Below are positions 21,690 through 33,180 of a stretch of DNA of 64,000 nt, one piece after another. The position numbers were made by a program, and so were the translations under genes. The stretch spans positions 22,903,464 through 22,967,463 of the forward strand of contig JAKZAP010000007.1 in assembly GCA_023053575.1 (NCBI GenBank). Reading direction: 5' to 3'. Source of the stretch: Branchinecta lynchi. Lineage: Eukaryota; Arthropoda; Branchiopoda; Anostraca; Branchinectidae. The notes below the pieces were generated by a model. The model saw nothing but the letters and a program-made list of their open reading frames with translations, was not told the DNA's origin and searched no databases. Each line of letters begins with the position of its first letter. The stretch's first letter is position 1.

Positions 21690-21855
21690 ATATATAAGTA
21701 CAAGCACACAGAGGTACCTAACCCGAAAGAAAAAGCTCATTTGATAAAAATCGATAATATGAATAGCGGGAGCACCGAAACAACGCAGTTTCATCCGGTC
21801 TTCACGCCTATTTAAGTGAATAAGTATTGGGAAACTAGACTGTCGTGTTTCATTC
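21690..21855. repeat. Dispersed repeat F9, copy 2
   Basis: Same family as 20690-20880. It ends about 160 bp before exon 2. Confidence 0.6.
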
Positions 21856-22012
21856 CTGTTCAATTCAACTTACAAAATTACCTTTTATGGCTCGTGCTAG
21901 TGACAAGACTTTGTCGCTTATCAATTAAAAAAGTACGATTATTCTTAACTGAATACTGATGAATCAATACATTATGCAATGTCATGACGCAACAAGAATG
22001 TAAATTTTTCAG

Positions 22013-22209
22013 GAGACGTTACAGGTGAATATTCGTTGTTCTTCGTTGAGCATCTGGCAACGTTCCCCGTTTTGGAAATTAACGTGCCACCGAAAACAGT
22101 ACTGGACCGGCTTTTCCGCTCACCACCGCAGAGAGGAATTTGGACCCGAGAGAAACTGCAAGTTCGAGTTGATACGGAGTTCATACGATACTTGGATCCG
22201 CAAGATGGT
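22013..22209 (+). CDS. EPS8: Gene 2 exon 2: first half of PTB domain
   Basis: Acceptor aaatttttcag, 197 nt, donor GGT|GTAAGT (phase 0). The exon contains EYSLFFVEHLATF, which matches the invariant YxVEHLATF start of the EPS8 PTB domain. It continues through VPPKTVLDRLF and GIWTREKLQVRVD (compare KVWTQDMILQVDD in vertebrates) to DPQDG. This is the strongest single family match in the window. In EPS8 the PTB domain binds receptor tails and partners. A MITE copy begins only 57 bp after the donor. Confidence 0.92.
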
Positions 22210-22265
22210 GTAAGTAACCATGCCAAGTAACCGTCCTCCCTTGTTTTCCTGGCTGTACTTCCTAT

Positions 22266-22675
22266 GAACAAGAACAAATAATCAGATAGAACCTCCGTCT
22301 CCCTATCTCTGTACTATGACTATGCGGAGTCGAGTATTTCCCAATGTCCTTCAGCTGCAAACGAGCAGAGGTTAGTAGTTCGCGCCACATCATGTTTCAT
22401 TACCTCTACAATTGGCTATATCGCTGTGCAACCACCTTGAGGAAAAGTAGGAGACAAAACTAATTGGTTCTTTAGACGCGCTCAAGAGCGTGTCAGCGCG
22501 GGGAGTACGCCTCCTGCATTTTCTTTCTCTGCGATTAGCAACGTCGAAGACGGAAATAGAGTAGACGGGTAAAAAGCTACAGTAAATACCTCTAGGTTCG
22601 CTCGCTTTTAGCGGGGTATTCATAGTCACTGCATGGTACCAAAGACAGGGTTTCTATCTGATTATTTGTTCCTGA
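22266..22675. mobile_element. MITE, ACAAATAATCAGATAG family, long copy
   Basis: Ends aagaacaaataatcagatag and ctatctgattatttgttc. The interior is shared with 2850-3222, 17350-17610 and 43917-44273. The target duplication is not clear. Confidence 0.75.
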
Positions 22676-22879
22676 GCTATGAATGAATGAAACCGCAGTT
22701 TATTTGATGTGTGATTGTGTGAAGGAGGTATTTGGTGAGAGAAGAAATAATGAAGAATGGATGGTAAGGATGATGAAGGATGAATGTTTTGTTACTCTGA
22801 AAAAACTTGGACGTTACTTGAGGTTGCGATGGGGCATGTAACGAGATTTTTTAGAATAGGAGGAGTGTATTAGTTCTAT

Positions 22880-22962
22880 AAGTTAGTGAATTTATTTATA
22901 CAATTTTTGTTGCTATGGCCCATTGGGCTTCTTTGGGTATTGTATTCTATTCTATTATATCC
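22880..22962 (+). mobile_element. LINE 3' end with (ATTCT)n tail
   Basis: tttgttgctatggcccattg, a small gcccattgggc hairpin, then a tattctattctatt tail. The inverted form of the same sequence lies at 24345-24400 and a relative at 26955-27075. Confidence 0.6.
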
Positions 22963-24009
22963 TTTGGCATTATCAGAGGTCCTAAGACCCCCATTCATGC
23001 TAGTTTATTTAGATGTTCAGTTTCGTTCGTTGTTAGTTGTGACTTGCTGTAAGGCTGTCGCACAATAAATTCAGTCATCAAACCCCATTTCACTAACCAA
23101 ATTTTCATCAGTTATGTCCTGGGCACAAATATACAGATATACAGAGAAAAAGAATGACACTTCAAACAAACTAATGTATTAAAGCACAATGGGCACTAAG
23201 AGTGCTTTAATTTTTATAAAAATGCTTCACACATAAAAATTTCTGATTTCCACTAAAAAGCGCTTCAAAAATAAGCCGTTTTCTTGTTATCGCTTGTCAT
23301 TACCTCTCCGGCGTCTCGGCGGAGACGATTTCAGAGTATCGCAAGGCGCGGAAATAAAAAAAACTCTCGGCTATGTACGAAAATCAATCGTTTTGTAGAG
23401 TATGAAAGTGTCATGACTGCTAAAATAAACCGTCTCTGTAGCTGACAGATTGCTCTAGTGTTACCTGATGAAACTTCTGTTGTTTGTAGTACCGAAGAAA
23501 AGTTTTTTTTTCTTAATTTAAAGTTACAAACTGCCAAAAAAGTACAAATATAAGAGGCTTACTTGTTCTCAGTTAGGACTGTTATTGTGATTATTAGTCA
23601 ACAATACATAATACGGAGGATCTAGTAACAGCGGATGAATAAGAAAAAGAAACTCTGCTTATATTTGTCTAAGCTAGTAAAACTGAGTCTGGCAGTTAGC
23701 AAAAGACGCCGAAACGATATATTAGCGAAAATAAGCTATCTAGGAATCTACTGATTTCTGATGTAACATTGTATTCTAGGGGACGGTAATGTGACATCAT
23801 GATTCTTCGTTCCGCCCATTGAACTTTAAGGATTCTTCCAATAATGTTCACGATATCGTCCCGATAATTTGTCATTTCTATATTCGTCGAAGAGCTAAAA
23901 TTCGGTTTTGCGGGCGAATGCGCCACCGACTAGCGGAAAAGTTCGCCTTATGTCACGTGCACCCTCAGTCGGATAAGATTTTGCATGCCAGAATACTTTA
24001 TATGACTCA

Positions 24010-24212
24010 AGTCCAAAACACGCCAGTGATCTTCAGGAAGAAGGAGTAAGCGTGTCCGTACGACTAAAACTCAACGACTCAAATCCTGTGTCAATCAATC
24101 ACCGCGATCTTTGGGGGCAGCTGTGACACAACTTCAGCCTTTCTTCCGCTAGGTACCCCGAGAGGCTGGAGATTTTGCATCGGCAAGGAGAGATAGTCAT
24201 GAAGAGTATACC
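24010..24212 (+). mobile_element. LINE fragment, zinc-knuckle family
   Basis: Frames read QEEGVSVSVRLKLNDSNPVS, INHRDLWGQL, then a stop, then RLEILHRQGEIV. Related to the - strand copy at 25424-25754. Confidence 0.55.
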
Positions 24213-24414
24213 TGCATGTTTTCCACATCGCCAAGTGGATAATTTTCGGGTTTTGCCGGCACTGGAACTTCCAACTCTGTTAGTGTAGGCCTGCATCCCG
24301 CCCCAAAACCTACCGCGGCAAAATAATGAGGTAAACAAGATTCTATATAGAATAGAATGTAATTACCGAAAAAAGCCCGTGGGCCATGGCAACAAAAATT
24401 GTACAAGAAATTCA

Positions 24415-24665
24415 CTAGCTTAAAGGACACCTGAATGAAGAGTACCAAGTATCATCCCTATCTGTATGATTTCCGTTAACATTGCCTGCAGAAAACCCAA
24501 TCCAAATACGAAATATTGTTTCCAAGCTATGATTTTTGCTCCATTTTGCATCTGTCCTTATTTCAGTACCGAATAATTTTATAAATGAAAAAATGGTCCC
24601 AATCAACCCTTCTTCTGGAAGATTTTTTAACCAGTTAAGCCCAAACGTATGTCTAGAAGAAATTC
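24415..24665 (-). repeat. Dispersed repeat shared with 55285-55560
   Basis: On the - strand it reads cgctggccggatcgtag...ggaatttcttctagacatac, then a frame with TDAKWSKNHSLETIF and FSAGNVNGN. The + strand copy at 55285 has TDAKWSKTHSLEALF. The kept frame in both copies suggests it came from a transposon ORF; the family is not recognised. Confidence 0.55.
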
Positions 24666-25029
24666 CACTACGATCCGGCCAGCGTTGTACAAGATTTGAA
24701 TGAATTGCGCTTATTATCTTGGAGTCTGCATGTGCAAACCTCCAGAAATGAACATCCCTATTTTGAAAACGTCACGCTCAGGAGAAGAATGCTCTCCGTG
24801 GCCATGTCTGTAAATGCATTCTCCATAGTGTGTTCAAGTATGGTTTCATTGTTCAGGTGTCCTTTAAAGAACTAACACACTGCTCCTATTCTAAGAATCT
24901 TGTTCTATGCTCCATCGCAAGCCTTAACTAACGTCCAAGTTTTTTAACAGCAACAGAACATTCATCCCTCATCATCCTTAACATCTATTCTTCATTGTAC
25001 ACTCTCTCACCAAATACCTCCTTTCTCCT

Positions 25030-25395
25030 CGTGGTATGATTGCTAGTGTCCGTGTGTGCTATTTTAAATACTGTAAATTTTTGCTTGGATACCCTTTATT
25101 TGCTAGAAATACACCTCTAATTAATTCACTTTCAGTTAAAGATCCTGCCCTGGCAATTCAGCAGAAATTTGATAATTTTGTAGCTAAAGCTAATAATATT
25201 CTGATTCTGAAGAATCTGTTTCCGTTTTTCGCTAAAAAGCTAATAGTTAAGTAAGTACAGTGCTTTGTTTAATGTACGTCAATTGTTACTTATTGTTATG
25301 AAAGTTATTTGTAACAGTGTTTTTTAAATTTATTTTAGTACTCCTCATTATATATTCTTTGAGGGAAATAAATAAATGAATGAATGAATTCATTC
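25030..25395 (+). mobile_element. LINE 3' end with (ATGA)n tail
   Basis: The frame has VRVCYFKYCKFLLGYPL and ends near FFAKKLIVK. The 3' UTR ends gagggaaataaataaatg. A homologous peptide (RTCYYKYCKYLLYLP) is at 30260. Confidence 0.65.
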
Positions 25396-25423
25396 AATTC
25401 CACACAATCACACATCAAATGAG

Positions 25424-25754
25424 CTACGTCTTCGTTCTCATGACGACATAGAGGACAGAAGTAAGGACCAATACTCTTGATGACCATCTCTCCATGCCGA
25501 TGCAAAATCTCCGGCCTCTCCGGGCATCTAGCGGAAGAAAGGCAGAAGTAGTGTCACAGCTGCTCCCAAAGATCGCGGTGACTGATTGACACAGAATTTG
25601 AGTCGTTGATTTTGAGTCGCAAGGACACACTTACTCCTTCTTCCTGAGGCTCGCTGGCGTATTTAGGACTTAGTCGTATAGAGCATTTTCTCATTTGCTT
25701 CACCAATATATTTTCTCCTTGCTCCAAGTGGTATAGTACCAGGGACCCATACAT
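25424..25754 (-). mobile_element. LINE ORF2 C-terminal zinc knuckle
   Basis: On the - strand it reads RHGEMVIKSI, then FCPLCRHENEDVAHLMCDC (CxxC-x7-H-x4-C), the C-terminal knuckle found in several LINE clades. Stops interrupt it. Related pieces: 7045, 24010, 28455, 52590. Confidence 0.6.
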
Positions 25755-25789
25755 TTCCTGGAATGACTCGCCATTTACACAGGAAATTT

Positions 25790-25915
25790 ATGGGCCTCTG
25801 ATAGTATCAAGAATTCACTGTCCTTTTCATAATGATCAGGAGGAGGGCCATATCCTGGTGGACTGCAAGCAACTTTCGCAACTAATTGGTACAAATCTAC
25901 AATCAGTGCCGTCTT
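25790..25915 (+). mobile_element. LINE zinc-knuckle fragment
   Basis: RIHCPFHNDQEEGHILVDCK gives CxxH-x7-H-x4-C, a decayed knuckle of the same kind. Flanks are not recognised. Confidence 0.45.
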
Positions 25916-26084
25916 TTACTTTTGTTGGACCCTAGGCCATCCATGAATGTTTGGCCCCTTTTCATCGGTCAAAAACGTAAAAACGCCAGCACTAGCACAC
26001 ACGACTCTTAATCCAGCCACACTGGTCACACCTGAGGCGTTCAAATTTCAAACAAATTTGGAGCTAAGATAAAGTGTTGTCCCT

Positions 26085-26345
26085 AGATGACCCATCTATT
26101 CCCCCCTCCCCTCCCGTCTTCCGTGCGTCGGTCCGAGAGGAATACTGGCTATAAGTTTTCCCCATATCCCGCTAATTCTTCTATTCAGTTTTTACGTAGT
26201 TTCATTCCATTATTTATTTCTGGTAATTTCTTGTAAGTGTATTAGTTAAATTGTTTCTTGTGTGTCTATGTATTTTGTAAATTTGTATTCCTTTTCTAGC
26301 TTTTAGCTATTCGGATTAAACGTGATTGATTGATTGATTGATTGT
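26085..26345 (+). mobile_element. LINE 3' UTR, same family as 4285-4917
   Basis: Shares ccgtcttccgtgcgtcggtc, gagaggaatactggc, a long tttcttg region and a (GATT)n tail with the copy at 4690-4917. Confidence 0.75.
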
Positions 26346-26346
26346 A

Positions 26347-26742
26347 TTCTCGTCGTTCCCCGAGTACTTCACTTGAGGAGTCCCCCCGTTTTTGTTTGCC
26401 CCGGGGACCATATTCTCGCGAGTCCCCATGAACGGGGAATGCTCCAATTATCATCACCGTCAACAGAAAGGACTCCTTTTCAGATTCGGAGGTGAATCAA
26501 TTTTTGCTGGTGTTAGTGCAATGCAAAAATAACTAAAAACAACCAGAACAAGCAAAACCAAAAATAGTGGATTCAGACTAATTTCGTCAACTGCATATTT
26601 GTTTTTTGAACAAAATCCATTTTGGAAGCATTCCCAGTGTTCTCGTTGTTTTCCGTACGCGGAACTGGCGTGGAGTGATTCCCTCTATTTTCGCCGTTCC
26701 CCTTGATTCCCCGTGAAGTCCTTGGGGAACGCCCCTCTGAGC
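26347..26742. mobile_element. MITE family F7, copy 2
   Basis: tattctcgtcgttccccgag at the left and ggggaacgcccct at the right, with the shared interior. It starts directly at the end of the LINE tail, and its first bases are missing. Confidence 0.65.
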
Positions 26743-26954
26743 ATAATTTCAGTAACGTAAAAGACGGTGCAAGGTAACCGGTCCCACCGGATCTCAATGA
26801 ACAAGGCAACACGGCTAGCAACCGTAGCCTCATTTCTCAACAATTTCCACCGGCCGCTTGGCCTCTCGTTTCCCCTGGACCCCCAACACAGGCCTAACCG
26901 GCCTAAGGGTAAAGACGGCAATGTCTACAATCCCTCTTGAGACCAGAAATAAAG

Positions 26955-27075
26955 CAACAATAACCAAGATAAGATAAGATAGATGATTTAATTGCCCAAA
27001 AAAGCCAAAAGGCCATGGCAACAAAATAAACAAAACAAAAAAGAACAAAGATCTATACCGTAACCTAATTACTCT
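26955..27075 (-). mobile_element. LINE 3' end with (TATCT)n tail
   Basis: aagataagataagatag then ggccatggcaacaaaataaac. Read on the - strand this is the same 3' end as 22880-22962. Confidence 0.55.
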
Positions 27076-27513
27076 AGGCATAATTTTCGATGTTGAAAAG
27101 CGACCAATTTATAAATTAGTGTTGTTAAGCCTTTCGACCCTATCACCGACTTGCCAATCCACTGTTTTCCTTTACTTAGCTGCCATCTGGCATTGAAATC
27201 ACCACATATGAAACATGATTTGAAAACTAGAAGTCCTTACGGTTCGATCGAGGTATCATTCATTCTTTTAGGATAACAACTCAAGGGTAGGCAGAGCTTG
27301 AAAGAAACGGACCTCGTGGGGATAAAAAGGGGGCTAATCTCTAGTTAAAAAGACAGGAAAGGTGCAGAGGTTTAGTTTTCTGTTTTTACTTATTCATCAT
27401 GATAGATTTTAGGAATACCTATCAAGACTATCTCTACCATGATGTTAAGTTGTCTAGCGGTAGATTTTCTTTGTACTTCTTTTATATGGCCAATTTGCTA
27501 TAGTTTAAGCCTA

Positions 27514-27808
27514 GAGCGTGTTCCACCCTTCTAACAATAGTTACTATTTCCGTTCCATCCTCACGAAAAGTTACTACGCTGACCGTTCCAACCTTGTCGG
27601 AATAGTAACTAATAGTTACTATTTGCTTACCATGCTCGGGAGCGTGGTAAGCGTAGTAACTACGCATCTCTGTAACGTGATTGGTCGGATTCGCCCCTGG
27701 CGTGAGATCCGGCTAGAAAATAGAAAAGTCGTTCCAGCCTTGACGGCAAAAAACCAGAATTCGTGACGTCATGCGTAGTAACTACGGTAAGTAGGATGGA
27801 ACACGCTC
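27514..27808. mobile_element. MITE family F1, copy 2 (TSD CTA)
   Basis: Ends GAGCGTGTTCCACCC / GGATGGAACACGCTC, with CTA on both sides. It is in inverted orientation relative to 29806-30110 and highly similar to it. Confidence 0.9.
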
Positions 27809-28025
27809 CTAGTGGCCTAGCTCGCGGATACGTAACCAGAATCGCTATCGGTCAGCCGGCGTCACATACAATCCAGATTCGTGATATATTCTTCTTCGTC
27901 AATCTAATCGTATGGCACAGCGATAAAATTCTCGAAGATGCTATCTTTTGTTATACAATCTTTTTCTGGATAAGTCCTTGTTGGAAATGTTCGTCACGGA
28001 TAATTGACCTTAGACCTTAAAGAAC

Positions 28026-28455
28026 AAACGATCTTTTCACGACGAAATGGCTCAGAAATATCATTTTACATTGGGGATTTTCTTGTTAGCACACGTCCGT
28101 TGCGTTCCGGAACTTAACGATCGTTAACAAATTGTTAACAGTTTTGAACTTTTTGCGTTCCACGTTTCTGATTTCGAAATTTAAGCTCCGCCCACCTACA
28201 ATTTTCGTTCCAGAGCTTAACGGTTGTTAACTATCTTGTAACGACGATCCTTAAAGCTGCAGTTAGCTGCGCCTCGAAGTAAGGGAAACGACAGTTAACA
28301 GTTGTTAAGTTTGCGGAACGCAACCGTCGACTCTATGCAGCCTTCTGGCTCTCCGATGCGGCTGCTGGACACAAAATATTTGAAATTGAACGCGCCGTGG
28401 CTCGGCCAAAAAATCGCTATAAAATCGTAGGCGTAAAACGAAACAATGGCGAAAG
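28026..28455. repeat. Dispersed repeat F8 interrupted by MITE F2
   Basis: The left part (gatcttttcacgacgaaatg ... ttcttgttagc) and right part (gtcgactctatgcagcc ...) are continuous in the copies at 11733 and 50052. Here they are split by the element at 28098-28325. Confidence 0.8.
28098..28325. mobile_element. MITE family F2, copy 2 (TSD GTC)
   Basis: Ends CGTTGCGTTCCGG / TTTGCGGAACGCAACC (first base mutated), with GTC on both sides. The uninterrupted relatives of the host repeat confirm the limits. Confidence 0.9.
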
Positions 28456-28695
28456 GCGGGAATACTCTTGATGACTATATCTCCTTGCCAATGCAGAATC
28501 TCCGGCCTCTCCGGGTATCTATCGAAAGAAAGGCAGAATTGGTGTCAAAGCTGCTGACTGCTCCCATAGATCGCACTGATTGATTAACACAGGATTTGAG
28601 TCGTTGAGTTCGAGTCGTACGGACACACTTACTCCTTCTTCCTGAGGATCGCTGGCGTGTTTTGGACTTGGAGTTAGGGACAATATTAAATGCAG
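28455..28695 (-). mobile_element. LINE fragment, zinc-knuckle family
   Basis: Shares aatctccggcctctccggg, cagctgctgactg and cttactccttcttcctgagg with 25424-25754. Non-coding here. Confidence 0.55.
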
Positions 28696-28814
28696 ATAAG
28701 CAAGAGGGATCCCTTAATTCCTCATGGGTTATCACTGGCATATATTGGCTTTTAACTTTTGGAACTTTCTATTTCGCTTTACCGTTACGAATCTAACACA
28801 GCAATAGTTGCGTT

Positions 28815-28985
28815 TTTGCAGATACCATGGTATCTGATACCACGGTCTAAAGTCGTTTTTGCAGTTGTCGTGGTATCTGATACCACGGTCAAAAGGCGTT
28901 TTTGCAGTTGTCGTGGTATCTGGCCAGTCGTCGTGGTATCAGATATTCAGATACTACGGTCCAACCGTGGTAACTGGTTTGGAGT
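28815..28985. repeat. Palindromic repeat, GGTATCTGATACCACGGT
   Basis: Four or more copies of tggtatctgataccacggt-like words in both orientations, joined by gcgtttttgcag. A shorter relative is at 42270-42365. Confidence 0.7.
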
Positions 28986-29531
28986 GGGGGTGGGAACACA
29001 TTTACCGAGCGTACACGGATTCTACAATCTCGGAATTTCTCCGGGGTGCGCTGTAATTAGCTGAAGAAGGGGAATAGACCGTGGCAGAATAGACTCTTAT
29101 GCAGAGCCAATCAGATAGATTGGGTTGGTTCTAACACTAACAAATTCTTCAAGAGAACACTGTTACGACTGCTTTATGTCAGTTCGAGAACAGTGCTCTC
29201 CATACGTTAATTTAGTAGTTCGCACGACATATTGGCCCTTTTGTACTTCAAAAGTGCTTTTCCCATAAAATTGAACTTTTTCCGATCTTCAGTAGCTCGA
29301 AATTTTGTCTATCTATGTGGCAACACTGAACAGCCCTTGGATAAGAACCATTACTTTCAATTTAAACAAGGTATAAGGCGTTAACACTACGCAGCTTATT
29401 GCAACTAGTTGTGCAGTGCTAAGAGGTGTTATTTGTCACATAGCCGTGGGGTAATTGGCTTACATGTACGCCGAAGCACATCACGCAATCCGTGATTTTT
29501 TTTATTTTTTTTCAGTTAAATTTTATTTTAG

Positions 29532-29678
29532 AAAGTCCTCGAGAAATTCCCTCTGACCTTGGTTCACCTCCCAACTTACGCCTTTGAACTACCGGATCCG
29601 AAGCAACAAGATGTTAACAACATATTTATGTTCGCCTTTGCCACACCAAGTGGAGAGCCGGAAATGCACATACTACAG
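29532..29678 (+). CDS. EPS8: Gene 2 exon 3: second half of PTB domain
   Basis: Acceptor aattttattttag, 49 codons, both ends phase 0, donor CAG|GTAGGT. It starts KVLEKFPLTLVHLP (vertebrate NELENFPLNTIQHC) and ends GEPEMHILQ (vertebrate KPDLHLFQ), so the PTB fold is complete across exons 2 and 3. The middle IFMFAFATPSG corresponds to the strand before the C-terminal PTB helix. Confidence 0.9.
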
Positions 29679-29805
29679 GTAGGTTATGTTCTTTTTTTGC
29701 GAATAAAATGCCTTTATTAAAAAAATTCAATGCCCAGAAGCTAACTCTAAAACATCAACGAAAACGGAATCTACTAAAAAGAGGCACGGCACGGCACGAC
29801 ATACT

Positions 29806-30110
29806 GAGCGTGTTCCATCCTACTTACCGTAGTTACTACGCATGACGTCACGAATTCTGGCTTTTTGCCGTCAAGGCTGGAACGATTTTTCTATTTTCCA
29901 GCAGGATCTCACGCCAGGGGCGAATCTGACCAATCACGTTACAGAGATGCGTAGTTACTACGCTTACTACGGTCCCGAGCATGGTAAGCAAATAGTAACT
30001 ATTAGTTACTATTCCGACAAGGTTGGAACGGTCAGCGTAGTAACTTTTCGTGAGGATGGAACGGAAATAGTAACTATTAGTAACTATTGTTAGAAGGGTG
30101 GAACACGCTC
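29806..30110. mobile_element. MITE family F1, copy 3 (TSD ACT)
   Basis: Ends GAGCGTGTTCCATCC / GGGTGGAACACGCTC, with ACT on both sides. It lies 128 bp after exon 3. Confidence 0.9.
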
Positions 30111-30169
30111 ACTGTAGGAGGCAGGAGTACTAAAAGAAGCACGAAAACTAAATTTGATTGTGTCAAACC

Positions 30170-30590
30170 GGTCGAAGTATAACCGCAAAGCTTTGGTTTC
30201 TTTGTATTCAGTTTTTTTTTGCGACTTTTATTTTATTGAAAAAGAGTGACAGACGTAAACTACGTACATGCTACTACAAATACTGTAAATACCTGCTTTA
30301 TTTACCTATATCGTACCGAAATCGGAAAATAATCCGAAAATACAAAGCCCCTGATATAACGGCAAAACTCCAGCAGCTTCATAAAAATTTATCTGGACAA
30401 GCGTATGAACGGCTTACTCCATATCACGGGCTCATCCGTTTGTTCTGTTGATTTTGTGTGTTTATTTTGTTGTATTTGTGTTTCTTCATTTGTTTATTTG
30501 TTTCTTTCTCTTCTTTACTCCACTATCCTCACGTTGTTTTGTGCAGTGGGTTACAAATAAATTATTTTTATTATTATTATTATTATTATA
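30170..30590 (+). mobile_element. LINE 3' end with (TTA)n tail
   Basis: The frame contains LRTCYYKYCKYLLYLPISYR and ends ERLTPYHGLIRLFC. The 3' UTR has gcagtgggttacaaataaat then (TTA)n. 5'-truncated. Confidence 0.65.
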
Positions 30591-30965
30591 AATGGGCTTC
30601 AGAGTGAGGGGTAGGAACTATGTTCTAATGCGCCTTTTCTTTTTGGCTCTGGAATTACGAACTCTCACTTACTTGTGTACTTCTACTACTTGTTCTATAA
30701 GCTCTACTTATTGCTCGTGCCTCCTGCGCCTCCCGTGCCGTGCCTCCTTTTTAGTTGGTCCCAAAGAAAGCAACTTACTTTAAAAAAAAAAAAAAAGTAA
30801 GAAAAAGGAAGAAAGAAAGGATCTTGAACTATACAGTTTGGGACGTTCAAACATCGAAAAACACAACATTTTCCAACCAAACGCACCCCATCCCCCCCTA
30901 CAAAAAATTAAACGGCTGCGAAGAACGCATCAAATATAACAAACAGCAAAACAATGATCCTTCAA

Positions 30966-31235
30966 AAGAAATAGAAAACGGTGATTTTTGGGTTTTTTTC
31001 TTGATCAGCTAATTATCCCTCTAAGATGATGTGCGAGGGATAAATATAAGTTCGGATATTTCGGTGATTGTGGTGGATTTTATGATTTAGTTTTGTTTTG
31101 TTTTTCGCTGAGGACGGTTTGCCGGAAGTGCAACCGAAATATCCGAATTTATATTTATCCCTCGCACATCATCTTAGAGGGATAATTAGCTGATCAAGAA
31201 AAAAAACCCCGAAAATCACGGTTTTCTATTTCTTT
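30966..31235. mobile_element. Long palindromic element (~95-bp arms)
   Basis: Arms AAAGAAATAGAAAAC ... TTCGGATATTTCGGT and their complement, almost perfect. They contain cttgatcagctaattatccc and tgatgtgcgagggataaa. The 67-bp centre has cgctgaggacggtttg. The same arm occurs at 39040 and, inverted, at 40130. Confidence 0.85.
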
Positions 31236-31359
31236 CGTACTGAATGGTCAGCTTGGCTTCAAACCTTACATTAACGATCCTTCAACGCCTAACAGAACCA
31301 CTCGAGAACAACCTCACTCAATAAACTATAAGACAAAAAGATCCGTCATGTCTAATAAT

Positions 31360-31565
31360 CGAGGGATTACCCACTCCCCGGCACCTGCCGTACACCCTTA
31401 CCCGGCGGTGAAAGCACCGGTGCCGGCCATACATTTTGCGACTCGGCTTCTAAACATGCTGATTTTTAATGTTCGAACATGTGGCAACTGGTGCCGGCTG
31501 GTGTTCCGCCAGTACCGGCACCGGGCACTTGCTGTACACTAAAATCAAGAGTGGGCAACCCCTCG
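31360..31565. mobile_element. hAT-type element, same ends as 15102-15458
   Basis: Ends CGAGGGATTACCCACTC / GAGTGGGCAACCCCTCG. The 8-bp duplication CTAATAAT / CTAATACT has one mismatch. The interior is a GC-rich inverted repeat (ccggcacctgccgtacac ... cggcaccgggcac), not a minisatellite. Confidence 0.8.
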
Positions 31566-32164
31566 CTAATACTAAACCTCTATCTAGTGGTAACAGCTGG
31601 CCTACGGATCAGCTTCCAAGAATTGATAAGTGTAACGGATAACAAATTGCAATAGATCATACGAACTTTTTATTTTAGTAACATCGTTTATTTCTTCATT
31701 ATTTGCTGCTCCACAACTAGTTGAGGATTTTTTGTTTATAAAACAATTTTTTTTAAATCATTCTCTACAATGTTTCAACTCCACTTTCAACTAACTTTCC
31801 ACTTTCAACAAAAATTTCAACTCCACTTTAACTGTAATATTTTCACCCTAGTCTAATCTGTATACTTTCAATGCATAATTTGGAAATTGTTTCTCCAAAA
31901 TCAGTATTGATTTGTCGAGAGTATTGCCTACATTTTCGTATAACACTTTAAAAAAAAATGTGTCCAAGAACTCCATTACGCTACTTCACTAACCACGAAT
32001 AAAATATTCTACCATAACTGATCGACGACAACGGAAAACAATTTAAGGGACAAAAAAAATCCGACCAAGATGGTGCAACGACGTCTTACTGAGGACAACC
32101 TTCAGCCAGTTTCTGTTTATGGCACTTGCCAGCTTCGCTCAAGTGCCATGCACCGATCACTTTT

Positions 32165-33180
32165 CCGTCTGTCTGTCAGACCACTGTCCTCGAGTTAGGG
32201 TACTTCCAGAAGTGCTAGGACGATGAAATTTGGCAGGCGTAGTAGGGACCCGACCAAACTAACTTGGAAACCAACCATACCAAACTAACAATTCCCCGAT
32301 CTCATTACAGTGTGTGTGTGTGGGGGGGGGGGGGGGGTAGGGGGAATCCCGAATTTCGGCGTATGTATAACTTTTGAACGGGGAATGGCATCTTAATGAA
32401 ACTGGATAATTGGAGAAAGACCTCGAGTCTCTGACGTCACACTTTGGGTCCTGAATGATTCCGGTGAATTGGGGGGGGGGGGGGGGGGGCAGAAATCGCG
32501 TGACATATGCAGAGTGGACGGATACGGATGAAACTTAGTGGGAAGAACAAGCACAAGCCCTTGATACATAGTACACAAGACCTGACGGGATCAGAGCACT
32601 GTGGGGGGAGTTGGAGGGAGGGTTCCAAAATTCCGTTAATCTCTAGTAAAAATGCTTACGCATGTGGTAGAACGATGAAACTTGGTAGGCATATCAGGGA
32701 CTCGACAATTTTAACTGAAGAATGGTCGTGTCTCCGATTTCAGCATCGTGGGGGAAGTGGAGGTAGGGGGAATCCCGAATCTTGAGGTATGTCCAAATTT
32801 TGAACAGGCGATTGGATCTTAATAAAACTTAATATTTCGGAAGGAACTCATGTCTTAGATGTCCCATTGCAAGTGCGGAAAGGATCCGATTAATGTGGGG
32901 GAGCGACGGGAGGCGAACCGGAAATTTTGTGACACGATTAGCGTGTAGTGGTTGGGATGACGCTTGGTGCCAAGAACAAACATAAGCCCTAGATACATCA
33001 GTGACAGAACCGGATTGTGGCACTCTGGGAGGAGTTTGAGGGGATGGGGGTCCGGATTCCGGCGATCGCGATTTAAGGGTCTTCCAGATGTGCTAGAACG
33101 ATGAAACTTGGCTTGAACATTATAACTTGACGAGATTGGCTTTGAAATTGACACCTCCCAGGTCCGACCATCCTTTGAAG
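32165..33180. repeat. 'gatgaaacttggt' repeat array
   Basis: Three or more units with acgatgaaacttgg, aagaacaagcacaagccc and G runs at 32322-32337 (16 G) and 32471-32489 (19 G). A gt microsatellite precedes the first run. Confidence 0.65.

Larger units (their letters stand above)
14675..22012. other. Gene 2 intron 1: repeat-filled
   Basis: Besides the elements listed separately, the stretches 14675-15090, 15671-16025 (with a decayed gacgattaaaaa segment), 17611-17782, 18555-19430 and 19690-20360 hold nothing I can assign. No further coding exon with EPS8 similarity was found here. Confidence 0.5.
22210..29531. other. Gene 2 intron 2: repeat-filled
   Basis: Unassigned stretches are 22965-24009 (a short F8-like piece near 23270), 24665-25029 and 28986-29531. 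The last contains a diverged relative of the interior of the element at 33853 (gccaatcagatagattggg). No extra EPS8 exon is needed between exons 2 and 3. Confidence 0.5.
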
